The notes beneath the pieces are model-generated. The model saw nothing but the letters and a program-made list of their open reading frames with translations, was not told where the DNA came from and did no database searches. From Mesorhizobium sp. YC-39 (lineage in GTDB: Bacteria; Pseudomonadota; Alphaproteobacteria; Rhizobiales; Rhizobiaceae), in NCBI RefSeq assembly GCF_025753795.1, contig NZ_JAOWPS010000005.1, positions 124,001 through 188,000 on the forward strand: a stretch of 64,000 bases of DNA. Reading direction: 5' to 3'. The position numbers were made by a program, and so were the translations under genes. This document shows, piece after piece, positions 16,583 through 25,878 of the stretch (positions within the stretch are counted from its first letter, which is position 1; the number at the start of each line of letters is the position of its first letter).

Positions 16583-17827
16583 ATGAATAAATTGAGTCTG
16601 AAAGCGCTGCTGGGGGCGGGGTGCTTTTCGTTGGCTCTGATCGGGACGGTGCATGCTGGCGGCCTTGAGCGCAGCGGCTACAATATCGATCTTTTGTTCG
16701 ATCCGTCACAGGTCACCGGCGAGGTCGCCGGCACTTATGTCATGCCCGACCGGACGCTGAACAATGTCGTTGATATCGATCCGTCTGATGGCATCGGGAC
16801 GACCGGGTTCGGCGGGGGAAAGACCGACGGCGTCCATGAAACAGAAGACTATTTTTCGCCTCGTCTGGGCATCAAGGTCGGCATCGGCCAACATGTCGAC
16901 TGCATGGCCGACTATTCGGAGCCGTGGGGTGCCCACTCCAATCCGGGCTTCGACTGGATGGGCGTGAACAACAACATCGAGACAAAGATCGATAGCGAGA
17001 ACTATGCCGCGACCTGTTCCTACAAGATGGATGTCGGCAAAGGGCAGCTTCGCTTCATCGGCGGCGTTTTCTACCAGGAAGTCAGCGGCTTCAAGCTGAG
17101 GCAGGTTGCGCCGGCATTCGCCTCCGTCGGCAATGGAACAGGTCTATTGGAACTTGCCGGCGACGGGGTTGGCTGGCGCATTGGCACGGCCTATGAAATT
17201 CCTGATATCGCGCTGCGCGCCAGCCTTGTCTACAACAGCGCTGTCGACCTTGGCGACATCACCGGCCAGGTCGACCTTTCGCAGGTCAATGGACAGGTCA
17301 TTCCGGTTTTCGGCAACCAGTCCATGCCGCAGTCGGTCGAGTTCAAATTGCAATCCGGCATAGCACCCGGCTGGCTGGCCTTCGGCTCGATCAAGTGGGT
17401 CGACTGGAGCCAACTCCAGCTTGTCAGTTTTTGTTCGAGGCAGATTCAGGGTATTCTGCCCTGTACCTATGAAGGCGTAGGCTTCGTTACCTCGCTTGAT
17501 CTGCTCTATCGCGACGGCTGGACTGTTTCCGGTGGCATCGGCCATAAATTCAACGAGCAGTGGAGCGGCGCGATCACCTTGACCTGGGATCGTGGCACCA
17601 CTACCGGCCTCAGCACGCAGACCGACACCTGGACTGTTGGCGGTGGCGCTTCCTTCACCCCCTCGGAGAACGTCGAACTTCGGTTTGGCGGCGCGATCGG
17701 CGTGATGACCAGCGGCGAGGTCGGGCCGGAATTCAACGGAACTGACATTTCAGGCGATGACGTGACGTATACGTTCGGCAACGATTTGGTCACGGCGCTT
17801 GCGGCCTCTGTCAAGGTCAAGTGGTAA
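16583..17827 (+). CDS. OmpP1/FadL-family outer membrane transporter
   Basis: A 414-residue outer-membrane protein with a signal peptide ending VHAGG, so the mature protein begins near GLERSGYNIDLLFDPS, the FadL-type N-terminal plug. The rest alternates short beta strands and ends in LAASVKVKW, the aromatic C-terminal strand needed for barrel assembly. FadL proteins bring long-chain fatty acids and other hydrophobic molecules, including long-chain acyl-homoserine lactones in Sinorhizobium, across the outer membrane. The ATG has GGGGAGGAG upstream. CCCC at 16556-16559 could pair with the GGGG of that site and modulate translation. An intrinsic terminator follows. Confidence 0.88.
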   Translation: MNKLSLKALLGAGCFSLALIGTVHAGGLERSGYNIDLLFDPSQVTGEVAGTYVMPDRTLNNVVDIDPSDGIGTTGFGGGKTDGVHETEDYFSPRLGIKVGIGQHVDCMADYSEPWGAHSNPGFDWMGVNNNIETKIDSENYAATCSYKMDVGKGQLRFIGGVFYQEVSGFKLRQVAPAFASVGNGTGLLELAGDGVGWRIGTAYEIPDIALRASLVYNSAVDLGDITGQVDLSQVNGQVIPVFGNQSMPQSVEFKLQSGIAPGWLAFGSIKWVDWSQLQLVSFCSRQIQGILPCTYEGVGFVTSLDLLYRDGWTVSGGIGHKFNEQWSGAITLTWDRGTTTGLSTQTDTWTVGGGASFTPSENVELRFGGAIGVMTSGEVGPEFNGTDISGDDVTYTFGNDLVTALAASVKVKW

Positions 17828-17846
17828 CCACTTAATATCAAAGAAC

Positions 17847-17873
17847 AAAAGGCCGGGCATTGCCCGGCCTTTT
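17847..17873 (+). terminator. intrinsic terminator behind the FadL-type gene
   Basis: GGCCGGGC (17851-17858), 3-nt loop, GCCCGGCC (17862-17869), with AAAA before and TTTT after. The rest of the 302-bp gap to ilvD shows no gene. Confidence 0.92.
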
Positions 17874-18129
17874 ATCATGAATGGACCTTGCGGACGGCGT
17901 TGCCACGATGACCGCGCCTCGGCCGACGTTGCAAATACGCCGCACGCCCTTCGTCGCTGCGATTGTGACGTTTCGGCAACAGTTTCTGAACATCCTGTAA
18001 TGTAGAAACCTCGCCGGGAACATTGCCTATTTCCCGCCATAAACCCGGCGCACCTCAAATCCGTCTCGGGACACGCGCCAAGAAGGCCAGGCGATGAGGC
18101 AGGCCGCGCCGCCCGCGGCAAGGAAGAGT

Positions 18130-19854
18130 ATGGACGCCAGAGTCATCTCCAAGGCCAAGCTGCCCAGCCGCTATGTGACCGTCGGTCCGGCGCGCGCGCC
18201 GCATCGATCCTATCTCTATGCGATGGGATTGTCGGCGGCCGAGATCGCGCAGCCGCTGGTCGGCGTCGCGAGCTGCTGGAACGAAGCAGCACCCTGCAAC
18301 ATCTCGCTGATGCGCCAGGCGCAAGTGGTCAAGAAGGGCGTCGCCTCCGCCAACGGCACGCCGCGCGAATTCTGCACAATCACCGTCACCGATGGCATCG
18401 CCATGGGCCACCAGGGCATGAAATCGTCGCTTGTGTCGCGCGAGGTCATTGCCGACTCGGTCGAACTCACCATGCGCGGCCATTGCTATGATGCGCTGGT
18501 CGGCCTTGCCGGTTGCGACAAGTCGCTGCCCGGCATGATGATGGCCATGGTGCGGCTCAACGTGCCGTCGATCTTCATCTATGGCGGTTCGATCCTGCCC
18601 GGTTCCTACAAGGGCAGGCAGATCACCGTCCAGGACGTATTCGAGGCGGTCGGCCAGCACTCGGTTGGCACGATCGGTGATGCCGAACTTCTCGAAATCG
18701 AACAGGCGGCCTGTCCGTCGGCCGGCTCCTGCGGTGCCCAGTTCACCGCCAACACGATGGCCACCGTCGCCGAAGCGATCGGTCTGGCGCTGCCTTATTC
18801 CTGCGGCGCGCCCGCACCCTATGAGATGCGCGACCGCTTCAATTTCGCCTCTGGCGAAAAGATCATGGAGTTGATCGCAAAGAACATCCGCCCGCGCGAC
18901 ATTGTTACGCTGAAGGCGCTGGAAAATGCCGCGACCGTGGTTTCGGCCACCGGCGGCTCGACCAATGCGGCGCTGCATTTGCCGGCGATCGCGCATGAGG
19001 CCGGAATCAAGTTCGACCTGTTCGACGTGGCACGGATTTTCGAGAAGACGCCCTACATCGCCGATCTGAAGCCGGGCGGCAAATATGTCGCCAAGGACAT
19101 GTTCGAGGCCGGCGGCATTCCGCTGCTGATGAAGACGCTGCTCGACCACGGTTATCTGCATGGCGATTGCCTGACGGTGACCGGCCGCACTTTGGCCGAA
19201 AACATGGAGCACGTTGCCTGGAATGATAGCCAGGATGTGGTCCATCCCGCCAACCGACCAATCACCCAGACCGGCGGTGTCGTGGGCTTGAAGGGAAACC
19301 TTGCCCCCGAAGGCGCGATCGTGAAGGTCGCGGGCATGGCGGAGTTGAAATTCTCCGGTCCGGCGCGTTGTTTCGATTCGGAAGAGGAATGTTTCGAGGC
19401 GGTTACGCACCGCAACTACAGGGAAGGCGAGGTTCTCGTCATCCGCTATGAGGGTCCGCGCGGCGGTCCGGGCATGCGCGAAATGCTGTCGACGACGGCG
19501 GCTCTCTACGGCCAGGGCATGGGCGGCAAGGTGGCCCTCATCACCGACGGACGCTTTTCGGGCGCGACGCGCGGTTTCTGCATCGGCCATGTCGGGCCGG
19601 AAGCCGCAGTGGGCGGCCCGATCGGATTGCTCAGGGATGGTGACGTGGTTTCGATCGATGCAGTGAACGGCACGATCGAAGTCGATCTGTCCGACACGGA
19701 ACTGGCAGCGAGGGCAAAGGCCTGGAAGGCGCGCACGACCGACTATCAGTCAGGCGCGATTTGGAAATATGCACAAACGGTAGGGCCTGCCCGCGATGGC
19801 GCGGTCACCCATCCGGGCGGTGCCAAAGAAACACATTGTTATGCGGATATCTGA
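18130..19854 (+). CDS. ilvD: dihydroxy-acid dehydratase
   Basis: A 574-residue Fe-S enzyme of the IlvD/Edd family that dehydrates dihydroxyisovalerate and dihydroxymethylvalerate in branched-chain amino acid synthesis. The three cluster-ligand cysteines are visible with family spacing: C56 (NEAAPCN), C129 (GCDKS) and C201 (CPSAGSC). TDGRFSGATRGFCIGHVGPE lies near the end. The length and the CDKS/PSAGSCG signatures favour IlvD over Edd or a sugar-acid dehydratase, though the latter is not fully excluded. ATG at 18130 has GGAAGAG upstream. The last 14 bases overlap the start of exoR. Confidence 0.93.
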   Translation: MDARVISKAKLPSRYVTVGPARAPHRSYLYAMGLSAAEIAQPLVGVASCWNEAAPCNISLMRQAQVVKKGVASANGTPREFCTITVTDGIAMGHQGMKSSLVSREVIADSVELTMRGHCYDALVGLAGCDKSLPGMMMAMVRLNVPSIFIYGGSILPGSYKGRQITVQDVFEAVGQHSVGTIGDAELLEIEQAACPSAGSCGAQFTANTMATVAEAIGLALPYSCGAPAPYEMRDRFNFASGEKIMELIAKNIRPRDIVTLKALENAATVVSATGGSTNAALHLPAIAHEAGIKFDLFDVARIFEKTPYIADLKPGGKYVAKDMFEAGGIPLLMKTLLDHGYLHGDCLTVTGRTLAENMEHVAWNDSQDVVHPANRPITQTGGVVGLKGNLAPEGAIVKVAGMAELKFSGPARCFDSEEECFEAVTHRNYREGEVLVIRYEGPRGGPGMREMLSTTAALYGQGMGGKVALITDGRFSGATRGFCIGHVGPEAAVGGPIGLLRDGDVVSIDAVNGTIEVDLSDTELAARAKAWKARTTDYQSGAIWKYAQTVGPARDGAVTHPGGAKETHCYADI

Positions 19855-20677
19855 GTTGTTGAGGTCGTCTGTCTTTTCGGCACTGGTCGCGATCGCCACT
19901 TTTGGCGCGACCTTGGGCGCCGTGGGCCAGGCCATGGCCTTCGACGACAAGGTGTTCGACGACAAGACCGGCGTGAAGCCGCAGTCGAGCCCCTGGGCGG
20001 TGTTCCAGTTCGGCTTTTCCGCCTACAAGAACGGCCACAAGGAGCAGGCTGCGGAAGCCTATAAATACGCGGCCGAAAATGGTCAGATCGGCGCCACCTG
20101 GAAGCTTGCGCGCATGTATGCCGAGGGCGATGGCGTGGCGCGCGACGACTATGCCGCGTTCAAGTTCTTCTCAGAGATCGTCGACCAGGATGTCGAGCCC
20201 GGCTCGCCGGAAGAGAGCTATGTGTCGGACGCGCTGGTGGCGCTCGGCGACTATCTACGGAAGGGCATCCCCGGCAGCCCGGTCGCCGAGAACGAAGTGG
20301 CGGCCCAGGAATATTACATGCGCGCCGCCGCCAACTATCGCAACCCGAACGCCCAGTTCGAGATGGGCCAGATGTTCCTGAAGGGCGAGGGCGGCGTCAA
20401 GGCAAGCGTCAAGCAGGCCGGCCGCTGGTTCCAGCTCGCTGCCGAAAAGGGTCATGCCGGCGCACAGGCGACACTCGGCAATTTGCTGTTCCAGAGCGGC
20501 AAGATCGTTCGCGGGCTGGCGATGATGACCGCGGCGCTCGAACGCGCCGCGCCGGCCGACCAGCCATGGATACGTGGCATGCAGGAAGAAGCGTTTGCCG
20601 CCGCCGGCGAAGCCGATCGTCGCACCGCGATTTCGCTGGCCGACGACATCCTCACCAAGGGCGGCGGCGACCAGTAG
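19841..20677 (+). CDS. exoR: ExoR, periplasmic Sel1-repeat regulator of exopolysaccharide
   Basis: A 278-residue exported protein. A signal peptide ends at QAMAFDD. Mature ExoR-like features follow in order: KNGHKEQAAEAYKYAAENG, GATWKLARMYAEGDGVARDD, PGSPEESYVSDALVALGDYL, AGRWFQLAAEKGHAGAQATL, FQSGKIVRGLAMMT and EEAFAAAGEADRR, most of them Sel1/TPR-like repeats. In Sinorhizobium and Agrobacterium ExoR binds and inhibits the ExoS(ChvG) sensor kinase in the periplasm and so controls succinoglycan, motility and acid response. The ATG lies inside the ilvD coding end (14-nt overlap), implying translational coupling. Confidence 0.92.
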   Translation: MRISELLRSSVFSALVAIATFGATLGAVGQAMAFDDKVFDDKTGVKPQSSPWAVFQFGFSAYKNGHKEQAAEAYKYAAENGQIGATWKLARMYAEGDGVARDDYAAFKFFSEIVDQDVEPGSPEESYVSDALVALGDYLRKGIPGSPVAENEVAAQEYYMRAAANYRNPNAQFEMGQMFLKGEGGVKASVKQAGRWFQLAAEKGHAGAQATLGNLLFQSGKIVRGLAMMTAALERAAPADQPWIRGMQEEAFAAAGEADRRTAISLADDILTKGGGDQ

Positions 20678-20708
20678 GCGGGATTGCCGCTTTCCAGTTA
20701 TCGGAAAA

Positions 20709-21008
20709 TCAGTTTTCGGTCGGCTCCGCAGGCACCAGGCTCGGTGCCGGTGTAGAGATCGACGTTGGGTGCAGGCGTGGTGCCGGCTTGTTTCCCGGGC
20801 ACTCGTCGTCCACCCTCGTCCACGACGTGTTGTTGAGCACCATGTCGCAGCGGGCGAGGTGGCTCTCGCCGGAAAGCGTCAGGCAGGCGACCTGGCCAAT
20901 CTGGAACGATTTCCCGTTAGCCAGGCATTCCGCATCGGCAAAAGCCGGCGTCGCCACAGCCATGGCAAGCGCGCAGCCGATCGGGCACAGAGCAAATCGG
21001 ATAGTCAT
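20709..21008 (-). CDS. small exported Cys-containing protein
   Basis: A 99-residue protein with a signal peptide ending PAFADAE. The mature part (CLANGKSFQIGQVACLTL, then HLARCDMVLNNTSW and DDEC) has four cysteines, likely two disulfides, and an aromatic/Gly pattern somewhat like DUF1496 proteins. The last 25 residues are Pro-rich. ATG at 21008 is chosen with GGGG upstream; another ATG seven codons earlier is in frame. Function unknown. It stands apart, convergent with exoR. Confidence 0.7.
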   Translation of the reverse strand: MTIRFALCPIGCALAMAVATPAFADAECLANGKSFQIGQVACLTLSGESHLARCDMVLNNTSWTRVDDECPGNKPAPRLHPTSISTPAPSLVPAEPTEN

Positions 21009-21102
21009 GGGAACCCCAGCCACCATGATGATTTCTCATCAAGCGCGCGATTTGTGGCGATAAGAGGTCAACTTATGAATGTGCCGCCGGGCGGCGGGTT
21101 GA

Positions 21103-21897
21103 TCAAGCGGGCTGCAGCGCCAGTTCGATGGCTACCGGCACGTGGTCGGAGGGTTTTTCCCAGGCGCGCACATACTTTTCGATCGAGGCTGATGAAAAGC
21201 GGTTGGCGGCCTCCGGCGACAGCAGCAGGTGATCGATGCGGATGCCGTTGTTCTTCTGCCAGGCGCCGGCCTGATAGTCCCAGAACGTGTAGGTGTCCGG
21301 CGCGTCGGTAACCGCGCGCACGGCTTCTGTGAAGCCGAGATTCATCAGCCGGCGGAAGGCTTGCCGCGTCTGCGGCTGGAACAGCGCGTCGCCCAGCCAA
21401 TTCTCCGGGAATCTGGCGTCGATCGGTTCGGGGATGACATTGTAGTCGCCGGCCAGCACCAGCGCCTCTTCGAGCAGAAGCCGCTCCTCGGCCCAGCGTT
21501 CGAGCCGCGCCATCCAGGACAGTTTGTAGGGAAACTTCTTCTCGTCATCGATCGGATTGCCGTTCGGCAGATAGAGCGAGGCGACGCGCAAGCTGCCCTT
21601 GTCGGTGGAGAATACGCCCTCGATGAAGCGTGCCTGCTCATCGGCGTCGTCGCCCGGCAGGCCTCTGATAACCTCGTCGAAGCGCAGTTTCGACAGGATG
21701 GCGACGCCATTGAAACCCTTCTGGCCATGGGTTTCGACATTGTAGCCAAGCGCCTCGACCTCGGCGCGCGGAAACTGCTCGTCGACCGTCTTGATCTCTT
21801 GCAGGCAGGCGATGTCAGGCGCGCTTTCGCTCAGCCAATGGGTGAGATTGCCGAGGCGGGCCCGAACGCCGTTGATGTTCCAGGTGACGATCTTCAT
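21103..21897 (-). CDS. xth: exodeoxyribonuclease III
   Basis: A 264-residue AP endonuclease/3'-5' exonuclease of the Xth family used in base-excision repair. The metal and catalytic motifs are visible: TWNINGVRAR (Asn), CLQEIKT (Glu), LAGDYNVIPEPID (Asp and Asn), and IDHLLLSPEA plus the terminal SDHVPVAIEL (Asp-His). The length is standard. It is the third gene of a minus-strand unit erpA-VOC-xth; the gap to the VOC gene is 7 bp. Confidence 0.95.
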   Translation of the reverse strand: MKIVTWNINGVRARLGNLTHWLSESAPDIACLQEIKTVDEQFPRAEVEALGYNVETHGQKGFNGVAILSKLRFDEVIRGLPGDDADEQARFIEGVFSTDKGSLRVASLYLPNGNPIDDEKKFPYKLSWMARLERWAEERLLLEEALVLAGDYNVIPEPIDARFPENWLGDALFQPQTRQAFRRLMNLGFTEAVRAVTDAPDTYTFWDYQAGAWQKNNGIRIDHLLLSPEAANRFSSASIEKYVRAWEKPSDHVPVAIELALQPA

Positions 21898-21904
21898 GAC
21901 GGCC

Positions 21905-22297
21905 TCATTGCTGTTGCGGCTTCTGGCGTTCGACGAGGCCGATCGTATTGCCTGCCGGGTCCTTTAGGAAGGCCATCCATTCGCTTTCCCCCGCTGGCCC
22001 GAACTGGCCCTGCGTATCGTGATGAACGAGCGCCGGCGGCGCGGTGAAGGGGACGCCGGCGGCCTTTGCCTCGGCGTGGAAGGCATCGAGCCCCGACATG
22101 TCGAGATAGACGATCCCCGCCGGCACGCCATCGGTAAAGAAGAGGCGCACGTCGCCCGCCATGATGAAGGCGATGCCCGGCGGATCGTAACGGGCATGAA
22201 CGCTCATGCCGAGCACATCCCGCCAGAATCCCAGGGTTGTGTCGAGATCGCGCCCGGCCGAGAGCGCGACCTGACGGACCGCGCCGATGGTGGGCAT
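21905..22297 (-). CDS. VOC (glyoxalase-fold) protein
   Basis: A 130-residue single-domain protein: VRQVALSAGRDLDTTLGFWR, LGMSVHARYDPPGIAFIMAG, and the closing FLKDPAGNTIGLVERQ, which carries the typical D-P-x-G-N-x-I-x-L-V-E end with the second metal-binding Glu. It is probably a metal-dependent VOC enzyme of unknown substrate. It is packed between erpA (3 bp) and xth (7 bp), so the three are co-transcribed. Confidence 0.85.
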   Translation of the reverse strand: MPTIGAVRQVALSAGRDLDTTLGFWRDVLGMSVHARYDPPGIAFIMAGDVRLFFTDGVPAGIVYLDMSGLDAFHAEAKAAGVPFTAPPALVHHDTQGQFGPAGESEWMAFLKDPAGNTIGLVERQKPQQQ

Positions 22298-22300
22298 GGT

Positions 22301-22648
22301 TTAGATGGAGAAACTGGTGCCGCAGCCGCAGGAGGCGACCGCATTCGGATTCCTGATCTGGAACGACTGGCCCATCAGGTCGTCGACGAAGTCGATCACC
22401 GAGCCGCCCATATAGACCAGCGAGAGGTCGTCGATCAGCACGGTGGCGCCGTCCTTCTCGATGGCGACGTCGTCATCGTTGCGCGTGTCGACCAGGTCGA
22501 ACTTGTAGGAAAAACCGGAACAGCCGCCGCCTTCGACAGAAACGCGCAGCGCCGTCTTGCCGGCTTCGCCAGAGACAATCTTGGCGATCCTTCTCGCGGC
22601 GGCGTCGGTCATCTCGACTTTCATGGCAGTCTTGGCATCAGCGCCCAT
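22301..22648 (-). CDS. erpA: iron-sulfur cluster insertion protein (A-type carrier)
   Basis: A 115-residue A-type Fe-S carrier. The three conserved cysteines are C43 (EGGGCSGFSY), C107 and C109 (SCGCGTSF), which hold and pass [2Fe-2S]/[4Fe-4S] clusters to target enzymes. ATG at 22648 is supported by AAGGTGA 5 nt upstream; the next ATG (22624) would remove only the first eight residues. The frame stays open far upstream antisense to dgt, but that is not coding. IscA and ErpA are hard to tell apart by eye; erpA is given as the more usual name at this locus beside dgt. Confidence 0.9.
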   Translation of the reverse strand: MGADAKTAMKVEMTDAAARRIAKIVSGEAGKTALRVSVEGGGCSGFSYKFDLVDTRNDDDVAIEKDGATVLIDDLSLVYMGGSVIDFVDDLMGQSFQIRNPNAVASCGCGTSFSI

Positions 22649-22741
22649 CGGCGTCACCTTGCTTTCAGTTGCATATGATAGGTATGAAGCGCGAGGGGGC
22701 AAGTCAACTGCGGCAAAGCCCATGGCAATGAGTTGGGGGCC

Positions 22742-23956
22742 ATGACCAACGAGTTGGGCGACATCGGATTCGGCTATCGGCCGCGCGCGGACTATGCCAG
22801 CGATCCGGCCAAGTCGCGCGGGCGCCTGTTTGATGAGGTCGAGAGCCCGACCCGCACGCCGTTCCAGCGCGACCGCGACCGCATCATCCATTCGACGGCA
22901 TTCCGCCGGCTGAAGCACAAGACGCAAGTGTTCGTCGCGCATGAGGGCGATCATTACCGCACCCGGCTGACGCATTCGATCGAGGTGGCGCAGATTGCAC
23001 GCGCCCTGGCACGGGCGCTGTGCGGCGACGAGGATCTGGCCGAGGCCGTGGCGCTGGTGCATGATTTCGGCCACACGCCCTTCGGCCATACCGGTGAAGA
23101 GGCGTTGGACGAGAAGATGGCCGATTGGGGCGGCTTCGACCACAATGCGCAGTCGCTGCGCGTGGTGACGCGGCTTGAGCGGCGCTACGCCGAATTCGAC
23201 GGGCTGAACCTCACCTGGGAAACGCTGGAGGGTCTGGTCAAGCACAACGGACCATTGACCGATGCCCAGGGGAAAGGCCTGAAAGGGCCGGTGCCGCAGG
23301 CGATCCGCGACTATTCGGAGTTGCACGACCTCGAACTCGACCGCTTCGCCGGCATCGAGGCGCAGTGCGCGGCGATCGCTGACGACATCGCCTACAACAC
23401 CCATGACATCGACGACGGGTTGAGATCCGGGTTCCTGACGCTGGATATGCTGGAAAAGATTTCGTTGCCGGGGTCGATCCTGGAAGGCGTGCGCCAACGC
23501 TATCCGGCGCTGGACGATGTGAGGACGGGGCACGAACTGATGCGCCGGCAGATCACGATCATGGTCGAGGACGTCATCATGTCGACACATGCGAACCTTG
23601 CGCGCATCAAGCCGGATAGCGCCGAAGCGGTGAGGGCGGCAGGCGAGACGATGGTGGGTTTTTCCACCGACATGGCCGCGCTCGAAAAGGAATTGAAGGC
23701 CTTTCTCTACAAGCACCTCTACCGGCACAGCGAGGTCATGCGCGTGCGCGCCGACGCCGAGCAGATCGTCAAGGACCTGTTCGATGTCTATTTCGCCGAT
23801 CCGCGCGCCATGCCCGATGGCTGGCGCGAAGGGCTCGACCGGGCCGAGGACCGTATCAAGGCGCGGGGCGTCGCCGATTTCCTGGCGGGCATGACTGATA
23901 CCTACGCTTTGAAGGAACACCGCCGTTTGTTTGACCATACGCCGGATTTGAGCTAG
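22742..23956 (+). CDS. dgt: deoxyguanosinetriphosphate triphosphohydrolase-like protein
   Basis: A 404-residue HD-domain hydrolase that removes triphosphate from dNTPs. The HD metal site is seen as H78 in RLTHSIEVAQ and H107-D108 in HDFGHTPFGH, followed by FDHNAQSLRVVTRLERRY and a later D in ADDIAYNTHDIDDG. The length matches the shorter type-2 Dgt-like proteins of alphaproteobacteria. ATG at 22742 is chosen over the TTG three codons earlier. It is divergent from erpA and 61 bp upstream of argS. Confidence 0.93.
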   Translation: MTNELGDIGFGYRPRADYASDPAKSRGRLFDEVESPTRTPFQRDRDRIIHSTAFRRLKHKTQVFVAHEGDHYRTRLTHSIEVAQIARALARALCGDEDLAEAVALVHDFGHTPFGHTGEEALDEKMADWGGFDHNAQSLRVVTRLERRYAEFDGLNLTWETLEGLVKHNGPLTDAQGKGLKGPVPQAIRDYSELHDLELDRFAGIEAQCAAIADDIAYNTHDIDDGLRSGFLTLDMLEKISLPGSILEGVRQRYPALDDVRTGHELMRRQITIMVEDVIMSTHANLARIKPDSAEAVRAAGETMVGFSTDMAALEKELKAFLYKHLYRHSEVMRVRADAEQIVKDLFDVYFADPRAMPDGWREGLDRAEDRIKARGVADFLAGMTDTYALKEHRRLFDHTPDLS

Positions 23957-24017
23957 GGCGGGCACGATTTTGCCGGCCAATGAGCCGGATTCCCTTAAAG
24001 CCGCCAGAGCCACACCA

Positions 24018-25775
24018 ATGAACATCTTCGCCGATTTCACCGCGCGAGTCGCAAGAGCTGTCGAAGCACTTGATCTGAAGGACAGCGAGGGCGCCTCACC
24101 TGATCTGTCGCGTATCGCAGTCGAGCCGCCGCGCGACGCCAGCCATGGTGATCTCGCGACCAATGCGGCGATGGTGCTGGCCAAGCCGACCGGCCAGTCT
24201 CCACGCGCGCTGGCTGACAGGCTTGCGCAAGCGCTGCGCGCCGATCCCGATATCGCCGCCGCCGATGTCGCGGGTCCTGGATTCGTCAATCTCAGACTCA
24301 AGGACGGGTTCTGGCAGGCGCATCTGACCGCACTTCTCGGCGAAGGCCGCAACTATGGGCGTTCGACGGTCGGCGGCGGCAGGAAGGCCAATGTCGAATA
24401 TGTCTCGGCCAATCCGACTGGTCCGATGCATGTCGGTCATTGCCGTGGTGCCGTGGTGGGTGATGCACTCGCCAATCTGATGGCATTCGCCGGTTACGAC
24501 GTGACCAAGGAATATGTCATCAACGATGCCGGCGCGCAGATCGACGTGCTCGGCCGCTCCGCAATGTTGCGGTATCGCGAGGCGCTCGGCGACGACATCG
24601 GCGAGATTCCGGCCGGGCTCTATCCGGGTGACTATCTCATTCCGGTCGGCCAGGAGCTGGCCGGCGAATTCGGACGCTCCCTGCTGCAAATGCCGGATGA
24701 GGAGGCGCTTGCCATCGTCAAGGACCGGACGATCGATGCGATGATGGTGATGATCCGCCAGGATCTGGCGCTGCTCAACGTGCATCACGACGTCTTCTTC
24801 TCCGAGCGCACGCTGCATGCCGACAACGCCCGCAAGATCCGCTCGGCGATCGCTGACCTGACGCTGAAGGGCCATATCTACAAGGGCAAGCTGCCGCCGC
24901 CCAAGGGTGAGAAGCCGGACGATTGGGAGGACCGCGAACAGACGCTGTTCCGCTCGACAGCGGTCGGCGACGATCTCGATCGGCCGCTGGTCAAGTCGGA
25001 TGGCACCTTCACCTATTTCGCCGCTGATGTCGCTTACCTCAAGGACAAGGTCGACCGTGGCTTCGTCGAGCTGATCTATGTGCTTGGCGCCGATCATGGC
25101 GGCTATGTGAAGCGGCTGGAAGCGCTCGCCCGGGCGATCGCCGACGACAAGGTCAAGCTCACCGTGCTGCTTTGCCAGTTGGTGAGGCTTTTTCGCGATG
25201 GCGAGCCGGTGCGGATGTCGAAGCGGTCGGGTGATTTCGTGACGCTGCGCGAGGTGGTGGAGGAGGTCGGTCGCGACCCGATCCGCTTCATGATGCTCTA
25301 CCGCAAGAACGATGCGCCACTCGATTTCGACTTCGCCAAGGTGACCGAGCAGTCGAAGGACAATCCGGTGTTCTACGTGCAGTACGCTTCGGCGCGCTGC
25401 CATTCGGTGTTCCGGCAGGCGAGCGAGCAATTGGGCGAGGCCAATTTCGATCGCAATCGGCTGGCCGCCGCGACCGCTTCGCTGGCCGATGTGGGCGAGA
25501 TCGGCCTGATCAGGAAGCTTGCCGAATATCCCCGGTTGATTGAATCCGCGGCTCTTGCGCTCGAGCCGCACAGGCTGGCATTCTACCTCTACGACCTTGC
25601 CTCCAGCTTCCACGGACACTGGAACAGGGGCACCGAGAATCCCGACTTACGTTTTGTTAAGGTTAACGACCGAGAATTGACGCATGCCAGACTAGGGCTG
25701 GTGCAGGCTGTTTCGGACGTTCTGACGTCCGGCCTGACGCTGATCGGGGCTGAAGCGCCCACCGAAATGCGTTAG
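24018..25775 (+). CDS. argS: arginyl-tRNA synthetase
   Basis: A 585-residue class I synthetase. The N-terminal Add-1 domain (residues 1-110) is followed by ANPTGPMHVGHCRGAVVGDA, with the HIGH-type H138-V-G-H141. The second motif appears as RMSKRSGDFVTLREVVEEVG, the KMSKS-like loop of ArgRS. The C-terminal anticodon-binding domain includes NPVFYVQYASARCHSVF and ends with the DALR-type helices. ATG at 24018 yields the usual start MNIFADFTARV. It is followed by the SPOR protein gene after 103 bp, a conserved pairing. Confidence 0.97.
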   Translation: MNIFADFTARVARAVEALDLKDSEGASPDLSRIAVEPPRDASHGDLATNAAMVLAKPTGQSPRALADRLAQALRADPDIAAADVAGPGFVNLRLKDGFWQAHLTALLGEGRNYGRSTVGGGRKANVEYVSANPTGPMHVGHCRGAVVGDALANLMAFAGYDVTKEYVINDAGAQIDVLGRSAMLRYREALGDDIGEIPAGLYPGDYLIPVGQELAGEFGRSLLQMPDEEALAIVKDRTIDAMMVMIRQDLALLNVHHDVFFSERTLHADNARKIRSAIADLTLKGHIYKGKLPPPKGEKPDDWEDREQTLFRSTAVGDDLDRPLVKSDGTFTYFAADVAYLKDKVDRGFVELIYVLGADHGGYVKRLEALARAIADDKVKLTVLLCQLVRLFRDGEPVRMSKRSGDFVTLREVVEEVGRDPIRFMMLYRKNDAPLDFDFAKVTEQSKDNPVFYVQYASARCHSVFRQASEQLGEANFDRNRLAAATASLADVGEIGLIRKLAEYPRLIESAALALEPHRLAFYLYDLASSFHGHWNRGTENPDLRFVKVNDRELTHARLGLVQAVSDVLTSGLTLIGAEAPTEMR

Positions 25776-25878
25776 GTTTGACTAAAAAACCTGTCACCTT
25801 TTGCCCACATTGCGCTGGTAAGGGCCAACCCTGCGCGACGTCCATGGCGTCCGAATGAGTGCGAGTTCGGGAACGATA

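Noticed and set aside
22649..24352. Long minus-strand open frame upstream of and continuous with erpA
   Set aside because: It is antisense to dgt and the start of argS, has no family resemblance, and erpA has its own ATG with a good ribosome binding site.
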